In this document: in pieces, positions 1-13,544 of the stretch | Numbering within the stretch: the first letter of the stretch is position 1 | Layout: each line of letters opens with the position of its first letter | From: Carposina sasakii | Lineage: Eukaryota; Arthropoda; Insecta; Lepidoptera; Carposinidae | Assembly (NCBI GenBank): GCA_014607495.2 | Contig: CP053150.1 | Span: 11,428,495-11,492,494 of the forward strand | DNA: 64,000 nucleotides | Direction: 5' to 3' | The notes under the pieces: model-generated | The model's database searches: none | What the model was told of the DNA's origin: nothing | What the model saw: only the letters and a program-made list of their open reading frames with translations | Position numbers and translations under genes: made by a program

Positions 1-422
1 ATAGTTAGGAATGTAGATTAAAGTAGATCTAGTGATCACAAATAAATCCACTTACGCGCTAAAGGGAAAATATGTACAGGTTACGTATTGTAATGGTTAT
101 TAATGGTACCCTATTTTATACTACCTACTAACATTACTATTTGTATTGCTGGTAGACAAGGAGTCAACAGATGAAGTAACAAACACACATTGTTCTCTGA
201 CACAGTTATATTTCTTGCTAGAATCCACGTGCTCTCGCACACTACAAACTGATTCTATCAGACAACAGCCATTTCCTTGGCAATTTTTTAATATAATAAT
301 AATATAAATTAGGTAAACTGAGTCTGAATTGACTCTCTCAGTAACAGTAAAACAGCAGAAATACCTATTTTTTTTAAATAATATTACCTATACGAGGCTA
401 GCCAGAAGCTTCAGGAATTTGA

Positions 423-829
423 TATACAGGGTGTAAAAAGACAACGATGTTTTTTTAATACCTCGTATTCTTTGTAAGGTTAAGATTATTTTCTTCTATG
501 GAACCAACCCTGGGCAATGACAAAAAATTTATGAAAAAATACTGTCATTTTATTACAAGCAATATATTCGTTTGATGCTCAAAGTACAAATGTACCTACA
601 AAACTAACATTATAACATTTTGACATGGTATCTTTGAAAAAATTGTTTGTTAATCGATTTCAGATGGAATTATGTAAAAAAAATTATAATATTAATGTAA
701 CTTTGGACCTCAATATCTTGGAAACCCACGTGGTTTCCCAGGGGTGCTTCCATAGAAAAAAGTGATCGGGATGTTACAAAGAATATGAGGTATTAAAAGA
801 CCAAAGTTGTCTTTTTACACCCAGTATAT
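423..829. mobile_element. Non-autonomous element with TACAGGGTGT termini (long TIR copy)
   Basis: The left end begins tatacagggtgtaaaaagac and the right end carries its complement ending cacccagtata. The inverted similarity continues inward for about 55 bp per side. The interior shares with other copies in the window a block reading 'ctttggacc...aatatcttggaaacc...cttccat'. No coding capacity is visible. It resembles MITE-type DNA transposon derivatives; the superfamily is not assigned. Confidence 0.7.
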
Positions 830-954
830 CATATATGTATGTAGAAATAATAATACTACAAAGTGAAAATAAATTATTTAACTAGTAAATAGTGGTAGGT
901 ATGTTTGCAGTGTTTATTTTTAAGCACGTTACTGAAATCTATAATTAACATTTT

Positions 955-1154
955 TATACAGGGTGTAACAAAAAGGGTATGTTAAGCCAAAATTTATGTA
1001 AATAGCCCACTATAGAGATATTTAAAAATTCTCCATACTATCGGGAAAAATAAATATGTGATTTCGGGTCTCTGATTTTGTGGATAGGTTCTCTACAGTG
1101 GGCTGTTCACATAGCTTTTTGCTTAACATACCCTTTTTGTTACATCCTGTATAT
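955..1154. mobile_element. MITE-like element, 200 bp, TIRs about 33 bp
   Basis: The left terminus (tatacagggtgtaacaaaaa, then gggtatgttaagc) is mirrored by the right terminus (gcttaacatacc...gttacatcctgtatata). A second copy lies at 28568-28816. It is non-coding. Length and terminal inverted repeats fit a MITE. Confidence 0.75.
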
Positions 1155-2353
1155 ACGCATTTATAGTTTACTAGCTGATCTCCGTCGTAGGATACATGGA
1201 AACACATTTGGTAATAAAAATATCAAAAACTGAAAGGGGTAAAACAGAACAATTTCACAGATAATAAAATTATTACTACTTCGTAGCTCAACCCACCCAA
1301 CCCAGTATCAGTTTAGCAGCAGTTAGTGGAAATTAACAGATGTATAGACACACACGAATTTCACACGTATTCAAATGAATTCTATTCAGTATTATTTCTA
1401 AGGACACAATAATTTTGCATGCCACTTCCGGAAAAAATATGACACAAAAACAGACTGAACACCAATTTAAGACTTTATTTAGTGTAAATAAAGTATTTAG
1501 TAGGTACATATTTTTTTATATATACTCGTAGTAGGTATGCTCCCAGAAGAGTTTATTTTCTTACTTATTTATTTTTATTTTTAGTATTTGTTATACATTG
1601 CAAGAGTATCTGATATAATCTTCGGAATGAAATATAGCATGTATCTACCTTTACAATAAGACAGACATGATCTTTTCATCAGATACCTTTTCGAATCACG
1701 TATGTTTAAGATATAAAAGTAGGCCGTCGAGAGATTAGAGGATCTCCCCTTACTCTCTGAAAGAAACGAAAACTTACGAAAGAGAGGCGGATGGGTGCTA
1801 CAATTGAATGTAAGAAAAAACAATATTTACATTTTATTGTTTTCATAATATTTTAATAACTAAAAAACATGTCTGGCAGAAGCAAAAATGCACGGGGGAA
1901 AATGCAAATAATCGGACTGAAATATACATTTGGATACAAGATCTTATGATTCTTTGTGTGGGACTGGGTTAATGAGTTGTAAAGTTTGTAAGTATTTACT
2001 ATTTATTCATATATTATGTCAGCTTGTCACTTTACATATTACCAATTATTTTAATGTTATCACGCATTTCGGAGTATTTTTATATCTAATACAAAAATAA
2101 TGGCATGTAAAGAAGAATCTCAAAAATAAATGTAGGAAGGGCGGAGGAGCGAAGAGAAGAATCATGTTCTCCACAGGGACTCAAAAATTGTGGTTAGTAA
2201 TAAAAATGTCCTGGGCGTTGTAGACACAAGTGTGAAAAGTATGTAGGTAAATACATGGTAATATAAGGACCCAGACGCATGGATGACGTATAGACGGCAA
2301 GCAAGTGACAAGTGGCTCACGTAGAATCAAATATGCGACAATTTTAAAAGCAA

Positions 2354-2745
2354 CATATACAGAATGTTATTTTGTGGCCACCTTTAACGAAGGGTACGTA
2401 TTCTATACATGAAATAAAGTAAGTTTATGCCAAAAAAAATGCTGGGAATTTTTTTTTTTTTTTGAAAAAAAAATTTAAATTCCTTGATCGTGCGAAATTT
2501 ATAGTGTCTAGTGTTTATATTAGTTTTTTTATAGACAGATATTAATTATTTTTCGTGAAAAAATCCTGCTACGCGCGTCTATGTGCATTTATGCAGAAAA
2601 ACGCAGTCTATTTACTCAACTTTGGACCCTAATATTTTGGAAACCAGACACTTCCCAGGTATGCTTCCATGGAGAAAAATGATCGTGATGATGAGGAGAT
2701 TCCGTAGTTTTCGGGAACGTTGACGACCAAAAATCACCTGTATAG
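2354..2745. mobile_element. TACAGGGTGT-type element, about 390 bp
   Basis: It runs from a degenerate tatacagaatgt start to an end reading cacctgtata. It shares with 46834-47041 and 62201-62560 a core containing tgctacgcgcgt, 'cagaaaaacgcag', 'ggaaaccagacacttcc' and 'ttttcgggaacgttgacga'. No coding capacity is visible. Confidence 0.65.
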
Positions 2746-2830
2746 TAAGACAAAATGAAACAAATAATAACGAGTTTTTATCCCGAATGAAACATAAACA
2801 TGACAGCTATTGGGCATTAGTTTAAAGTGG

Positions 2831-2961
2831 TTCTTCTTCTTCAGCATATTGCAGGCCACTGCTGAACGTAGGCCTTCCCCAGGGCACCCCACAAGGCTAC
2901 TGCCACAGAGGGGTTTTGCCCATAGTCACCACGCTGGGCAGGCGGGTTGGTGACCGTAAAG
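2831..2961 (+). repeat. SINE-like repeat (central consensus 'catagtcaccacgctgg')
   Basis: Partial copy of a dispersed repeat characterised by 'cactgctg', 'gggcac', 'catagtcaccacgctgg' and 'caggcgggttgg'. Other copies are at 5541-5800 (+), 9573-9745 (-), 13545-13797 (-) and a diverged one at 33365-33532 (+). Repeats with this consensus are widespread in Lepidoptera. Confidence 0.7.
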
Positions 2962-3983
2962 TGGTTATATTATAATTAAATACACATTTCAATCTGAAAA
3001 TAAAGATCTCCGTACTTACATAACGTTTGAAATAAAACGATAGGTATTAGGTACTCAGTAATTAGTCATTTACTCGTTCCCACCCCAGTTGTTCCCTTTA
3101 ATTTAACGGCTGTTTCTATAACCAAGTGGTAAGTAATACTAATACGTCGTTTCCACGCCACTTCAAAACAACAAGCAGTCAAGCAATTTAGAATACGTAG
3201 GTAGTAGGTAATGAGTGTTTCTAAACTTTGTTAATTTCTTACTTAGCACAATAAAATTAATGTACCTTTATAGTTACGATGTTAACATGTAAACTCAGTC
3301 TGACGGAAATAGAGTATAATTTGATGACATAAATAGTTCTTTTACATAACTACACGGGTATGTACCTATGTACCTATATGTATATGTTTATCATACTTTT
3401 ATAAAAAGTATAAAATAATTAATAAATGTACATAAATAGTTAATTTTTAGACGTTGACTCACTAGGAAAGTTTTCCTCAGGCCCGCCGACAGCTACAAAA
3501 CAACAGCAAAATATTATTTAATAGGTACTACCTGTACTCCATGAAAAATAAGTACCACATTAAGTCCGAATTGAAAATTAATAATTGAGGTAAAAAGGAA
3601 AATTTCACACTACGGTCATTTCCCATTTTTAGCTATAAAGGCTTATCGTCACGCTTTCTGTGTATTTTGCCGATTCCAAGTAAAAGTCATACAAAGGCAC
3701 ACAAAATCATGTCAATGATGAGATGATGAGATGAAGATCAGATGGATGATGAGAATGAAGTGATGATTGTGATAAGTGGAAACTACGAGAAAACCTCACA
3801 ATTCACTTGCACGAAATCTAAATGCCGGACAACTTACACGCATCCATCAAGAACACGCAAGATTCACGACGATAAATTGCAAAAAAAAAAAGAGAATCCT
3901 CTTACTTAGACACTGAACATTGTAATGGAATCTGTCCATCTAGTGCCTGTTAATAAATAACTATAAAACTAAAATTACATAAA

Positions 3984-4160
3984 TACATACATATAATCAA
4001 GCCTTTATCCCTTACGAGGTAGGCAGAGCACCAAGGGCCGATAGAACCACATGGTGCCACTTCTGACCAAATTTGAGAGTATAGTTGAGATGTACAAGTT
4101 TGGTTAATAGTGACAGGTGGTCAGCCCATCGCCTACAAAACTCCAAGACCCTCTTGTCCC
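3984..4160 (-). repeat. Dispersed 165-bp repeat ('gcgatgggctgaccacc' family)
   Basis: Reverse-orientation copy of a repeat also found at 24815-24985 and 34565-34720. Shared blocks include gcgatgggctgaccacc, 'aacttgtacatctcaacta', 'ttctatcggccctt' and 'gggataaaggc'. It is non-coding. Confidence 0.7.
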
Positions 4161-4975
4161 TCTACTGACTTGTACAGTATGCCCGGGAAGAGAAGCAGCT
4201 ATTGTAGTATTATACGTTTTTTTTTCACTCCTAGAGCAGCATAGAAGATACTAAGATTAAGCCATAGGAAGTAAGGGTAAACTTTGTATTAGCCTCGTTT
4301 AATGAGATTACCTTTATAAGGTAATTCCGAGGAGTTTACTGCGTGCAGGTGAAGTTAACTTGAGTCCAGTTAACATGGTTTACGGTCTCCATTATCATAC
4401 GATAATTGGAATATAAATGCTGAAGAATGTATTTGTACTGTATGTATGTATGTAGGTACAAATAGCAGATTAGGCGAAGCTGTGAGTATTATACATACTT
4501 AATAGATGTACATACTTAATAGATGTTAATTACGCAATTACGAAATTTTTTGGTCATACAGCAGTGCAGTGCCATACCGAAGTACTGTAAAACCTTGCCT
4601 GCTCTAATTGTGGAGATGTACCTACTCGCATAATAATATATTATGTCACTTTCGTTGATTTGCATTTCGGATGATTTGCAGACAACCTATGTTAGTTATT
4701 TGATGTCTACATTTGAGTCTTCTACCGTCAATGCATCTGCGGATCCGCCTATCTGTAGGCCTTAAATAGACGTTGTTGTAAAAGTGCAAATCTCCTGTAA
4801 ACCTAGAGCCCTCAGCCAGTCATTTCCGTCAATACGTTTGCGGTATTATTTTTTCTCCATTAACCTTCAATTAGGGGGTTCGTTAAGGATCAATTTTTCT
4901 AACGATCAGATGGCCTATCTCAAGGATATATTTGATGCTAACATTCTTTCAAACTTGATCGAGATAGAGTCAGTG

Positions 4976-5145
4976 TAGCTGAGCCATCTATCGGATGCAG
5001 GAGAGAACCACGATCGAATGCAAAATCCTAGAACGCGATATCGAAGTTTCTCACAATAATTGGAATATATACATGGGCCAAACAACGACTAGTGGCCTGG
5101 TGGGGCCAGAAGCGCTTCTCTTTTCACCACCCCCACAGTCAGCAT
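4976..5145 (-). repeat. Repeat copy serving as empty site for the 831-bp element
   Basis: Reverse-complement copy of the sequence at 40399-40562 and of the interrupted copy at 40831-40902 plus 41738-41826. Blocks include gcatccgatag, 'gttctaggattttgcattcg', 'cgactagtggcc' and 'agaagcgcttctc'. In this copy the internal junction reads 'ggcccatgtatatattcc' (complement strand), which is what an uninterrupted insertion site should look like. Confidence 0.65.
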
Positions 5146-5540
5146 TAATTTTATCCTTTATATAGGCTATCTTACCATTGGCCCTAAATGAAGTTGTCAT
5201 AGTTAACCGCTATTGGCGGATACAATACTTCATGAAAATGACCATTACTACAAAACGATGCTACATTGGCTAAGGGCCAGTAGTCAGTTTCATACTTCGA
5301 AAGGGCAGGGTGTGCTCTAAATGGTTAATCACGTCGATGATCATAGTGAAGCCCGTTTACCGTCATTTCTCATTGTTATGGCTCCCTTAATGTAACGTTA
5401 TTATTATGTTACTAGTTTATTTCAATGTCGGGATATATAGGTACATGTATGTGATACCCACATAAGATATTTGGCTGCTTGCTTACTCTAGGAGTTATAT
5501 GAGTCATGAGAGCAAAAGTGCATGTTAAAATAAAGTCAAT

Positions 5541-5800
5541 ATCACTCATCAGCCAATTGCAGTCCACTGCTGGACCCTCTCTCAGGGCACGTAGCAAGGT
5601 TACTGCCATAGGGGGGTTTTTGCATAGTCACCACGCTGGCCAGGCGGGTTGGAGACCGCAGTGTGATTTTCGGACTACGTTGTTAATACCACCTCCCTCC
5701 TGTGATAACCCACGGGCAGACATGGGGTGGAGCTGTTCTACTCTGATGACACTGCACCGCTGTGTACTGTACATTTGTATCGTCATAGCTAAGACTTTAC
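5541..5800 (+). repeat. SINE-like repeat, long copy
   Basis: Contains 'ttgcagtccactgctgga', gggcacg, 'catagtcaccacgctggcc' and 'cacgggcagacatggggtgg'. The short open frames that overlap it are products of the repeat, not genes. Confidence 0.7.
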
Positions 5801-7675
5801 TAACCTGTGGTCTTAGCATACTTTTGATTCCAAGGTAAAAAACTTTCATTTTTCGTGAGCAAGAGAGAGTGCCAAAAGTTTGGCGCACTGCGTCGCTGGC
5901 CGCTCAGCTGAATATGTATGGCCTGAACTTGCCAATTTAAATTCTGTTATTTTACTGTCAGACTACTAAGTGTACCGTCATTGGTATTTTAAGCGCTCGA
6001 CTTGAGTCTGTTTATAAAATAAGGCATACCTATCTAATGTACGGAACAGCTCGTGAAAAAATATCCTCAGAATGGGGTTGACTCGGATAAAAGGGGTAAT
6101 TTGTTAGAGAATTTTCGCACACAATTCCATATTGTAATATTGTAAAGTTGAAAATTTTTTACTTTATTTAAAAACTGTTAGTAAGTTTATTTTTTAGTTT
6201 CTCCGCTTTTTCATCAGGCTTATAAGTTAATTAAACTTTTGAAGCAATAAACCTCATTTACGTAGGTACTTTTACGTAGCTTTGGGTCAATTTGAACTAA
6301 AATAATTTTTGTAAGACGAACCTATCTGCCTTAAATGGACATCTATTTAAAAACAAATTAAATACCTACTATGAACCTATTAATAGACCATATCTTTCAT
6401 AGCTTTAATAATATCAGATTGTTGGTAAATAAATGAAGGGGCTGCAATCAGACGGACTGCATACTATTATTATTATTATTTTTATTAATTTGTTTTAGGC
6501 CCTAGATAAAATTCAAATTCTCATTTAAGGAAACCATTTTAAGCAAAACAATATGATAAAGGGACGGAGAGAGTAGTAAAGTGCTAAGAATGAATGTAGG
6601 TAGATTTAATGTGCGCCCATTCTCTAGGATTGTATATTTTTGCATCTCGTAGCAGTCGTAGCATTACTACGAGTGCTACGGAGCGAGAAAATGTAGATTT
6701 CGTGATGGTATTTTTGTTTCACTTATGCATGTATGAAACCGAATTGTTAAATTGATAGATTACGTGATAATTTTTTATTTAAGCTCCTTATTCAATACTA
6801 AAATAAATAAATAATATTAAATACATAAATATATTATACTCTAAACAGTTAAATTGGTCTACCCTAAAAACCTTTTTGTTTGCCAATATTAGCGAAAATT
6901 TTTAGCTACTTAAGTTCAACTCGCACCTGTGACCTTATTTCTTAATCTTAGGTAATTACTTACAGGGTATATACGAGTACATTACTCTACATCATAAACT
7001 TCACTATTATTTATTGCAACTATAAAATCAAAAGCCATCTAGCCTTTTCCTTACTCCAAGAACAAGATACCGTTCACTTGATTTCAAGCAAAAATCATCC
7101 GGTCTATATGATTCGCCATGAACCTTATAATATGAGCCGCCGTACCCTATTTCCGTAAGCTCTTAATTGCATAATTATGTCGGTTGGCTCATTACGGCGT
7201 CGAGTTTTAATTAATATTGGTATAGGTGTACTGGGAATTGTTTCAGTTGAGGCCGGAACCAATCACACGGAATAATTAGTTCTCACTAGTTTTTGTTAAT
7301 TGGGGCGTTGTTGGCGGATTAAGGCCATGAAGTTATAGGTAAAAAATTGAGCCTTTTTTAATTATCGGAGGAAAATGTCTATAATTTATATAGACTCTCT
7401 CGAAAGCTTTGGTTTCCTAGTAAAGTCAATTGTTTTCATACAAAATTTCAAAAAGGAATGCCCAGCGACCATAAAGGCCCTCGGTGCACAGACATTAAAT
7501 TATACGCAAACAATACTACGTAACGTTATAAAAAAATTGTGGAAGAAAGCTTAACAAAAAACCTGGGGTTTGTGAACAAAATATTTTTGTATTTTACAAG
7601 AAACTTTGTACGAAACGGGCGATGCGTAAATGACGGACGAAACGTAATCACATAATGCTTTCTTTTGACATTTAA

Positions 7676-7914
7676 GCAGTGTTGCCATTTATTAGCGATA
7701 CAATCGAACGGTCGATATTTTTATAATTTTATTTGGCAGAACTAATTTGATCCGGCAGAACTTTATTTTTGAGAAAATATTTAAGACTTAATTGTAACGT
7801 TTTTGAATGAAATGACGAAGTACCTTAAGAGATGTATTATGTTGAAATTTGTTTGCAACGTTTCGATTGATTTTTCGATTAACTTGTCTCCGATCAAATT
7901 GTAATGGCAACACT
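7676..7914. mobile_element. Possible small inverted-repeat element
   Basis: A 12-bp inverted pair (cagtgttgccat at the left, atggcaacactg at the right) bounds about 240 bp of non-coding sequence, with weaker internal symmetry (gcgatacaatcg and cgatcaaattgt). It could be a degenerate MITE. No second copy was seen. Confidence 0.4.
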
Positions 7915-8904
7915 GATAATCGGGACTCACGTTTATTTCGTACGTTTTAGTGTTTATTATATTTATTTAAAATGGGTATACTATTATAGTAGAACTATTG
8001 CACAACTAATAGCTAAGCAGAATACATTAAATGTACATTATTTCTGTAAGTGATCTGTACATAATTTTGTATCCATAATAATCACGTATAATCATCACAT
8101 CGCAGAAAGTTGATTCATCTTTTGCATATATTTCTTATCCATAACTATTTAAAAGTAGAACCCAGAACCATAAGTACAGCAAGAATCATCTTTATGATTA
8201 TTGCAACACTTTTCTAATCAGGGTTATCATTTTTCTATTGCTATTTGTTGGAGGTGATTGTTTTTTTTTCGAATCATGAGAGATTAACATAAGAGGTCAC
8301 AGTCTCCATTTTTAAAGAAGAAAGATCTAATTGAAATTCTTGATCTTCATAATGTTAAATTATGCCAAATAATCACTGATAATGTGCCGGGACTCATTCG
8401 GTCATAAGTTAAAAATATTTCGTATCGACTAAAGAAGTTTTGCGAAGTCAGTATTATTATATTTATTTAAAATATCTCCAACTTGCATTGGGTAATGGGC
8501 ACTGCCAAAAATAAAATACATATATTTAATCTGTTTTTAGTAATTCGAATTTGTTGTGCACTTTTGGCCTAAAACGTGCTTTTTTTGGAATAAAAAAAAT
8601 CTTTATAATCACTAGCATCATACAGAGGGCGTGGTTTTGCATACGGCCTAGGAAACTAAACTTAACTGGAGTACTAGACTAGTTTTCGTGGCTACTTCAT
8701 TTGAAGTGTGGTCGGCTAGTAAAATCCGGCCAAGTGCCAAATATCATGTTTCTAGGTCAACGGGAAGCACTCGGCAGCTTTGATTTCTTTGTAAAATCGC
8801 AAAATTATGCGACATAAACGTTATATCTCTTTTATTCGACCATATATCCCAGTATTTATAATATTTTTTGAGGTACATAACTACAATCAGATGTTACACA
8901 CATC

Positions 8905-9228
8905 TATCTATACATATAATAAAAATGTAACGGATCGCTGTCTGTACATGGAAGATATATGAGAAAAAATATTACGGGAGACCTTTATCGACGCAGTAGT
9001 ACCTAAAAGACTGATTTTTGAAATTTTTGTCTGTTTGTCTGTGCGTTTGTGCTAATCTCAGAAACGGCTGAACCGATTTCGATGCAGTTTTCAGGAATAT
9101 ATTGTGACAGGTCCCACTTAACATATAGGCTACTTTTTATCCCGGGAAAATGTTTTTATCCCGGATAATTTCGACATTTTGTATCTCTGTAGTCCACGCG
9201 GACGGAGTCGCGGGCTTCCACTAGTTTT
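8905..9228. repeat. SINE-like repeat ('tatcccggataatttcgac' family)
   Basis: Contains 'gaaacggctgaaccgattt', tttttatcccgg, 'atcccggataatttcgac' and 'agtccacgcggac' before a ccactagtttt end. The same order of blocks is present at 18804-19079. This family is common in Lepidoptera. No ORF is visible. Confidence 0.7.
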
Positions 9229-9572
9229 AAATATGTCTTGTTCTTGGCAGTCAGAAATGAAGACAATAATTTCCTACCGTTTTATTTACAGGTAAGTTAA
9301 CAAATATTTAGGTATGTTTTTATTTACATGAGTAGGTATTTGAAAAAAAAAATATAGTGTACGAATATATGCTCACTTTGTTTCTACTTTTAACCTTATC
9401 TTTATACTAAATTAGGTGCCACGGAGACATATGTACTTATAACTAGTCTGGCCATAAATACTGTTACATAAAATTTTTTCTTCTTTTTAACTTTTTAATT
9501 ATTTAGAATTTGAAACACCTATATTATTCTTTCGATTTTGCGTATAATTACGTAATAACTTACAGCTGCTTA

Positions 9573-9745
9573 CTTGGACAGCAGCGCCTCTCACGTTAAC
9601 AACATAATAATAATATAGTCCGAAAATCACTGCGGTTACCAACCTACCTGCCCCGTAGTGACATGGGCAAAACCCTCCCTATGGCAGCAGACTTATGGCG
9701 TGCTCTAGGGGAGGCTTACGTTGAGCAAACTGCAATAGGCCGATG
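9573..9745 (-). repeat. SINE-like repeat (reverse copy of the 2831 family)
   Basis: On the minus strand it carries 'gtgattttcggactat', a degenerate gtcac...gcaggtaggttgg block and 'gcctattgcagt'. It is diverged and 5'-truncated. Confidence 0.55.
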
Positions 9746-12694
9746 CGTTTTATGATATTATATGTACTCTACCTATAGTTATTTACTTATGTATTTAGCT
9801 TCCGTGCGTCTGTATCCGTAATGACTTCAAAATCGAACATTCGTAATTTTTATATGAGAAATACCTATATATTTTTATGCCTAGTCTCAAATATAACACA
9901 GTTTGCAAGACCAGATTTTTCTGGTTATTTATATAAATTTTCAGCTGCTAAATATTCACGACAGTAAAGTGAATCCGTTTAGTGCTAAGACGTCGTTGAC
10001 TGAACACGCCGCGCTGCACGGCATTAAGTTACAAGCGATTCGTGGTTTCAGAGATGAATATTACATTTCGGACCGTTGCATTTAAATTAGAATAGGCACT
10101 TTCTAGGCAAACATATACCATCTTAGGCCGCATCTTGCTTAACATCAGGCACGATGGCGGTCAAATGTTTGTCTAGTCATCTATATAAAAAAGAAACAGA
10201 TGTAGAATACAAACATACATATACAGAAAGCTGTGATCTCTAAATGAGATAGTTGGAATTGCAAAATCGTGAAAGAGATCCTACGCTTAGTATAGCGGGG
10301 CCAGATGTAAAATATCAGAGTTAAGTTTACATACGAAAAGTGTACTGCTTTGACATCCGTCTTCCCTTTCAAAACCAAACGTAGGTACTCTATGAATTTC
10401 GTTATATTATTATGTATAAGCATTTCATATAAAACTTGGCATTTTCAGCGTTAGTGTATACTAAATATTCCTTCATAACAAATTCAGTTAGCGTTTTAAC
10501 TGGAGAGAGACGTCTGTCGCCGGACTCCCATTACGGACAACGGAATTAGGCGCGATTTACTCTCGCAACGCTTTCTGTGAACTTTGCTAAACTGCATCTA
10601 TTAAGAATTTGCATCATAATAATATTAGACTTGAGCTAAAGCCTAAGTAAAAACTTAGGTTTATATTCTACGAAATATTATACCGGTGTTATTACATAAC
10701 TATAATTTAAAGTTAAAATTGTTTAGAAATGATATCCGACAACAAAATGTTTGAAATGTTCTATCAAAATTAAAGAATGTTTAATTTTTTTGTGATAACA
10801 CCGATACCTTTTACGAGTTTGTTCTTATATTTCTCAGATTTTTTTTTTTTTCATTTTCATAAACATTTTCCACCTTTTTGTTCTTAATTTCCCCATTTCA
10901 AGAAAATTAAACCACTTCATCAGACAACTTTTTTCATCTTGAAAGCATACCTAAAGCAAATTACAATTAGGAGCAGAACAACATTTTTCCGCAGAGAAAC
11001 AAAAAACCCTTCCCAGAAAGGGCATAAATCTTTCGTTTGAACTGGTCTTTTTCGACAGGCCGGGGTCAGCTGAGGCGAAAAATAAATTGTGTTTCTTCTA
11101 AAGCACACCTTTACCGCAAATCGTGTATTCCATTTTCTCTTCAGGCGTAAAATCGATAATATATTTTTGGACGTGACTGGTGGAAAGGCATATAGGCCAC
11201 TATGTTTTTGGGTGGATGTCGATTTCGCTTTTAATGTTTTAATCGTCAATTATCTAAGATAGCTAATGTCGATAAGTATAGACATAAAATAGGAGTTAAA
11301 ATAATCTTCTGACAATTTTGATATTTTCCTCAACCCTCCAGATCTTAACAGTAACTAGCCTTTTCACTGGGGCGGTTTCACTATGTTATATCATGTCAGC
11401 CTCTATAGTGGCAGTCGCTAACGTCCCTTCATATTTTACACTCGCAATCGGAATTACTCAGGCCGCAAATAGACGTAGTATTTTTGTGACAGGTGCTAAA
11501 GGATGGTGGGGAACTCAAATATTTCACTTGTTTCACTCCCATTTACTCAAGTAATGTAAGAGTTTTTATAACAAATGTATCTTATCGTCACAGTAGGTAT
11601 GTACTTATAGTAGTGTCTTTATTAACCTATGAACCCAGTGACGTGATTATAGGTAGACGCGGGGTCTCATAATGAAATCTTTATAAAAAGTGGCACGAGT
11701 GAATCTACATAAACGTAATAACTGCATTAGACCAGATTTTAAAACTCGAATCTTATGTAGTCACCATAAGACTCGACTTTGCTTGTATCAATTTATGACA
11801 ATAGACGCCCAGCCATACATTTGGGCAGCTATTTTTCGTGCCGTTTTTTGAGCGCTGTCACTGAATCTAGTAATAATTCATCTAAGTATGAACCAAAATT
11901 ATTTGTTCCCTTTTAAAGAAATGTATGCGGTTAGAGGAGTATAGATAAGTACAGTAAAGATAAAGTACAGAACATCATGTAGAAAGAGAAATGACAATAT
12001 TTAAAATTCAATACTAATACTTTAGTACTTTTTAATTATAATAATATAATTTTTAATATAATAGTCTTATTATATATTAGTCTACACTTTTGAATATAGC
12101 TGTATTCACAGTTTATTTCTAGATAAAGTAAAATGAGAAATGTTCGTTTTCATCTCTACACAATAATGGGATCTTTGTCCCGGTTTGTTACAAAGTTCTC
12201 CAATTCCCACAAAAATCGCGAGGCTATTTAAATTCAAGAAGTTCCTGAGGTGGACCAAGTTCCCTCGTTGTTGTTGCCAGAATATTATTAAAGTGACATT
12301 TTTGAGCAACAGACAACAATAATAAGAAATCGTATTTCAAATCATTGAACCGTGAGTTAGTAACAACAATTGCAAAAATATTTTAAGGTTCAACAAAGTT
12401 ATTCTTACTGTTTTAGCCTGATTAGCTAAAGAGGTAGGAACTCTTCAATAAATGATTTTATTTAATTTTGAATTTAAAACGTATATTGATCGGTAGTACA
12501 GAGAATAAAGAATCGAATTGACCAGTTATAAGAAAAAAACGTATGTATGAAGTTTGCGCCGGCGCGCTGCAGCTGTCTTCACATTCGTGTCTAATGCCTC
12601 CACTTGACCACTAGATGGCGCTAACGAGCGCCGTAACACTTACCTTTATTCATCTGACTATAAAATCCTACAAACTCTATGGGCCTTTTCCAAT

Positions 12695-13491
12695 AAAAAA
12701 AGCGGGTGGGGCTGTGTCGGGGCACACGGCCGTTGGTTTTAACGTGAAACGTCTATGTTAGCGAATCGCTTTTAAAGTAAAAGATTGAAATGAAAACAAG
12801 ATGGACGCTGTTTTAAGTATTTTAATAAAAAAGAACAGGTACGTAATAGAAACATAAAATACATAGCAAATGTTTATATATTTATTGTCACTTTCTGATT
12901 ATTTTAAATAGCAGCCGCCCACGACTTCGTCCGCGTGAGGGGGCGTTGTACCCGTGCGAAGCCGGGCACGTTGTTGTATAGACTGTAGCCTTCCTTGGTA
13001 AATGGGCTATCTAACACTGAAAGAATTTTTCAAATCAGACCAGTAGTTCCTGAGATTAGCGCGTTCAAACAAACAAACAAACAAACTCTTCAGCTTTATA
13101 ATATTAGTATAGATATAAATACTGTCCAAATTACACTTATTTTTGTATAAATCAATCGGTTCAAATAAACTTGACAAACACACGAAAGAATCACCACGCT
13201 ATAAAGTCGGAGTCACGAGTTACACTGAATAGAAACAAGCGTGAGCGCCGGTTTCGCACAGTTATCGCAGTATCCCTCCCCCGCCGCCCCGCTTGACCCC
13301 GACACGAACTCAATGTCATAACAGCGAGCTGACTATATAAGTGAAATATTTACACCACATTTTTGTTTCTAAGACTAATAGTTTTTTAATTATTAAGGTA
13401 CGATGATATAGACCTTTTCGTTACGGTCCAGTTTTTAAACCTGGTACCCGTATGTTTCGGCGCGATTTTAAAGACGTTTCACGTCAAAAAT
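12695..13491. mobile_element. 0.8-kb non-autonomous element, copy 1 of 2
   Basis: This segment is repeated almost base for base at 38006-38803. Both copies begin 'aaaaaaagcgggtggggct' and end 'gacgtttcacgtcaaaaat'. The subterminal motifs ttaacgtgaaacgtct and agacgtttcacgtcaa are inverted relative to each other, suggesting a transposon with subterminal inverted repeats. The interior contains a nested SINE-like block (about 12905-13112) with a (caaa)n tract. No transposase is encoded. Confidence 0.7.
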
Positions 13492-13544
13492 TTAAACAGT
13501 TAATAATTTTACACAATATTTCAATATATTTTGCAGTCATTAGT

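Noticed and set aside
3713..3775. gatgatgaga-type low-complexity tract
   Set aside because: Simple repeat; no array structure with spacers, so not CRISPR or a functional satellite.
5506..5838. 110-residue plus frame and its minus-strand overlap
   Set aside because: Covers a SINE-like repeat found at several other places in the window.
6647..6687. Short hairpin 'ctcgtagcagtcgtag' / complement
   Set aside because: Stem of about 16 bp with mismatches is too short for a miRNA precursor and not supported by anything else.
10920..11249. 109-residue minus frame
   Set aside because: No recognisable motif, no splice-compatible neighbours, AT-rich codon content as in surrounding non-coding DNA.
11318..11554. 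78-residue plus frame with a hydrophobic stretch
   Set aside because: Looked briefly like a membrane segment, but no domain, no partner exons and no second copy.
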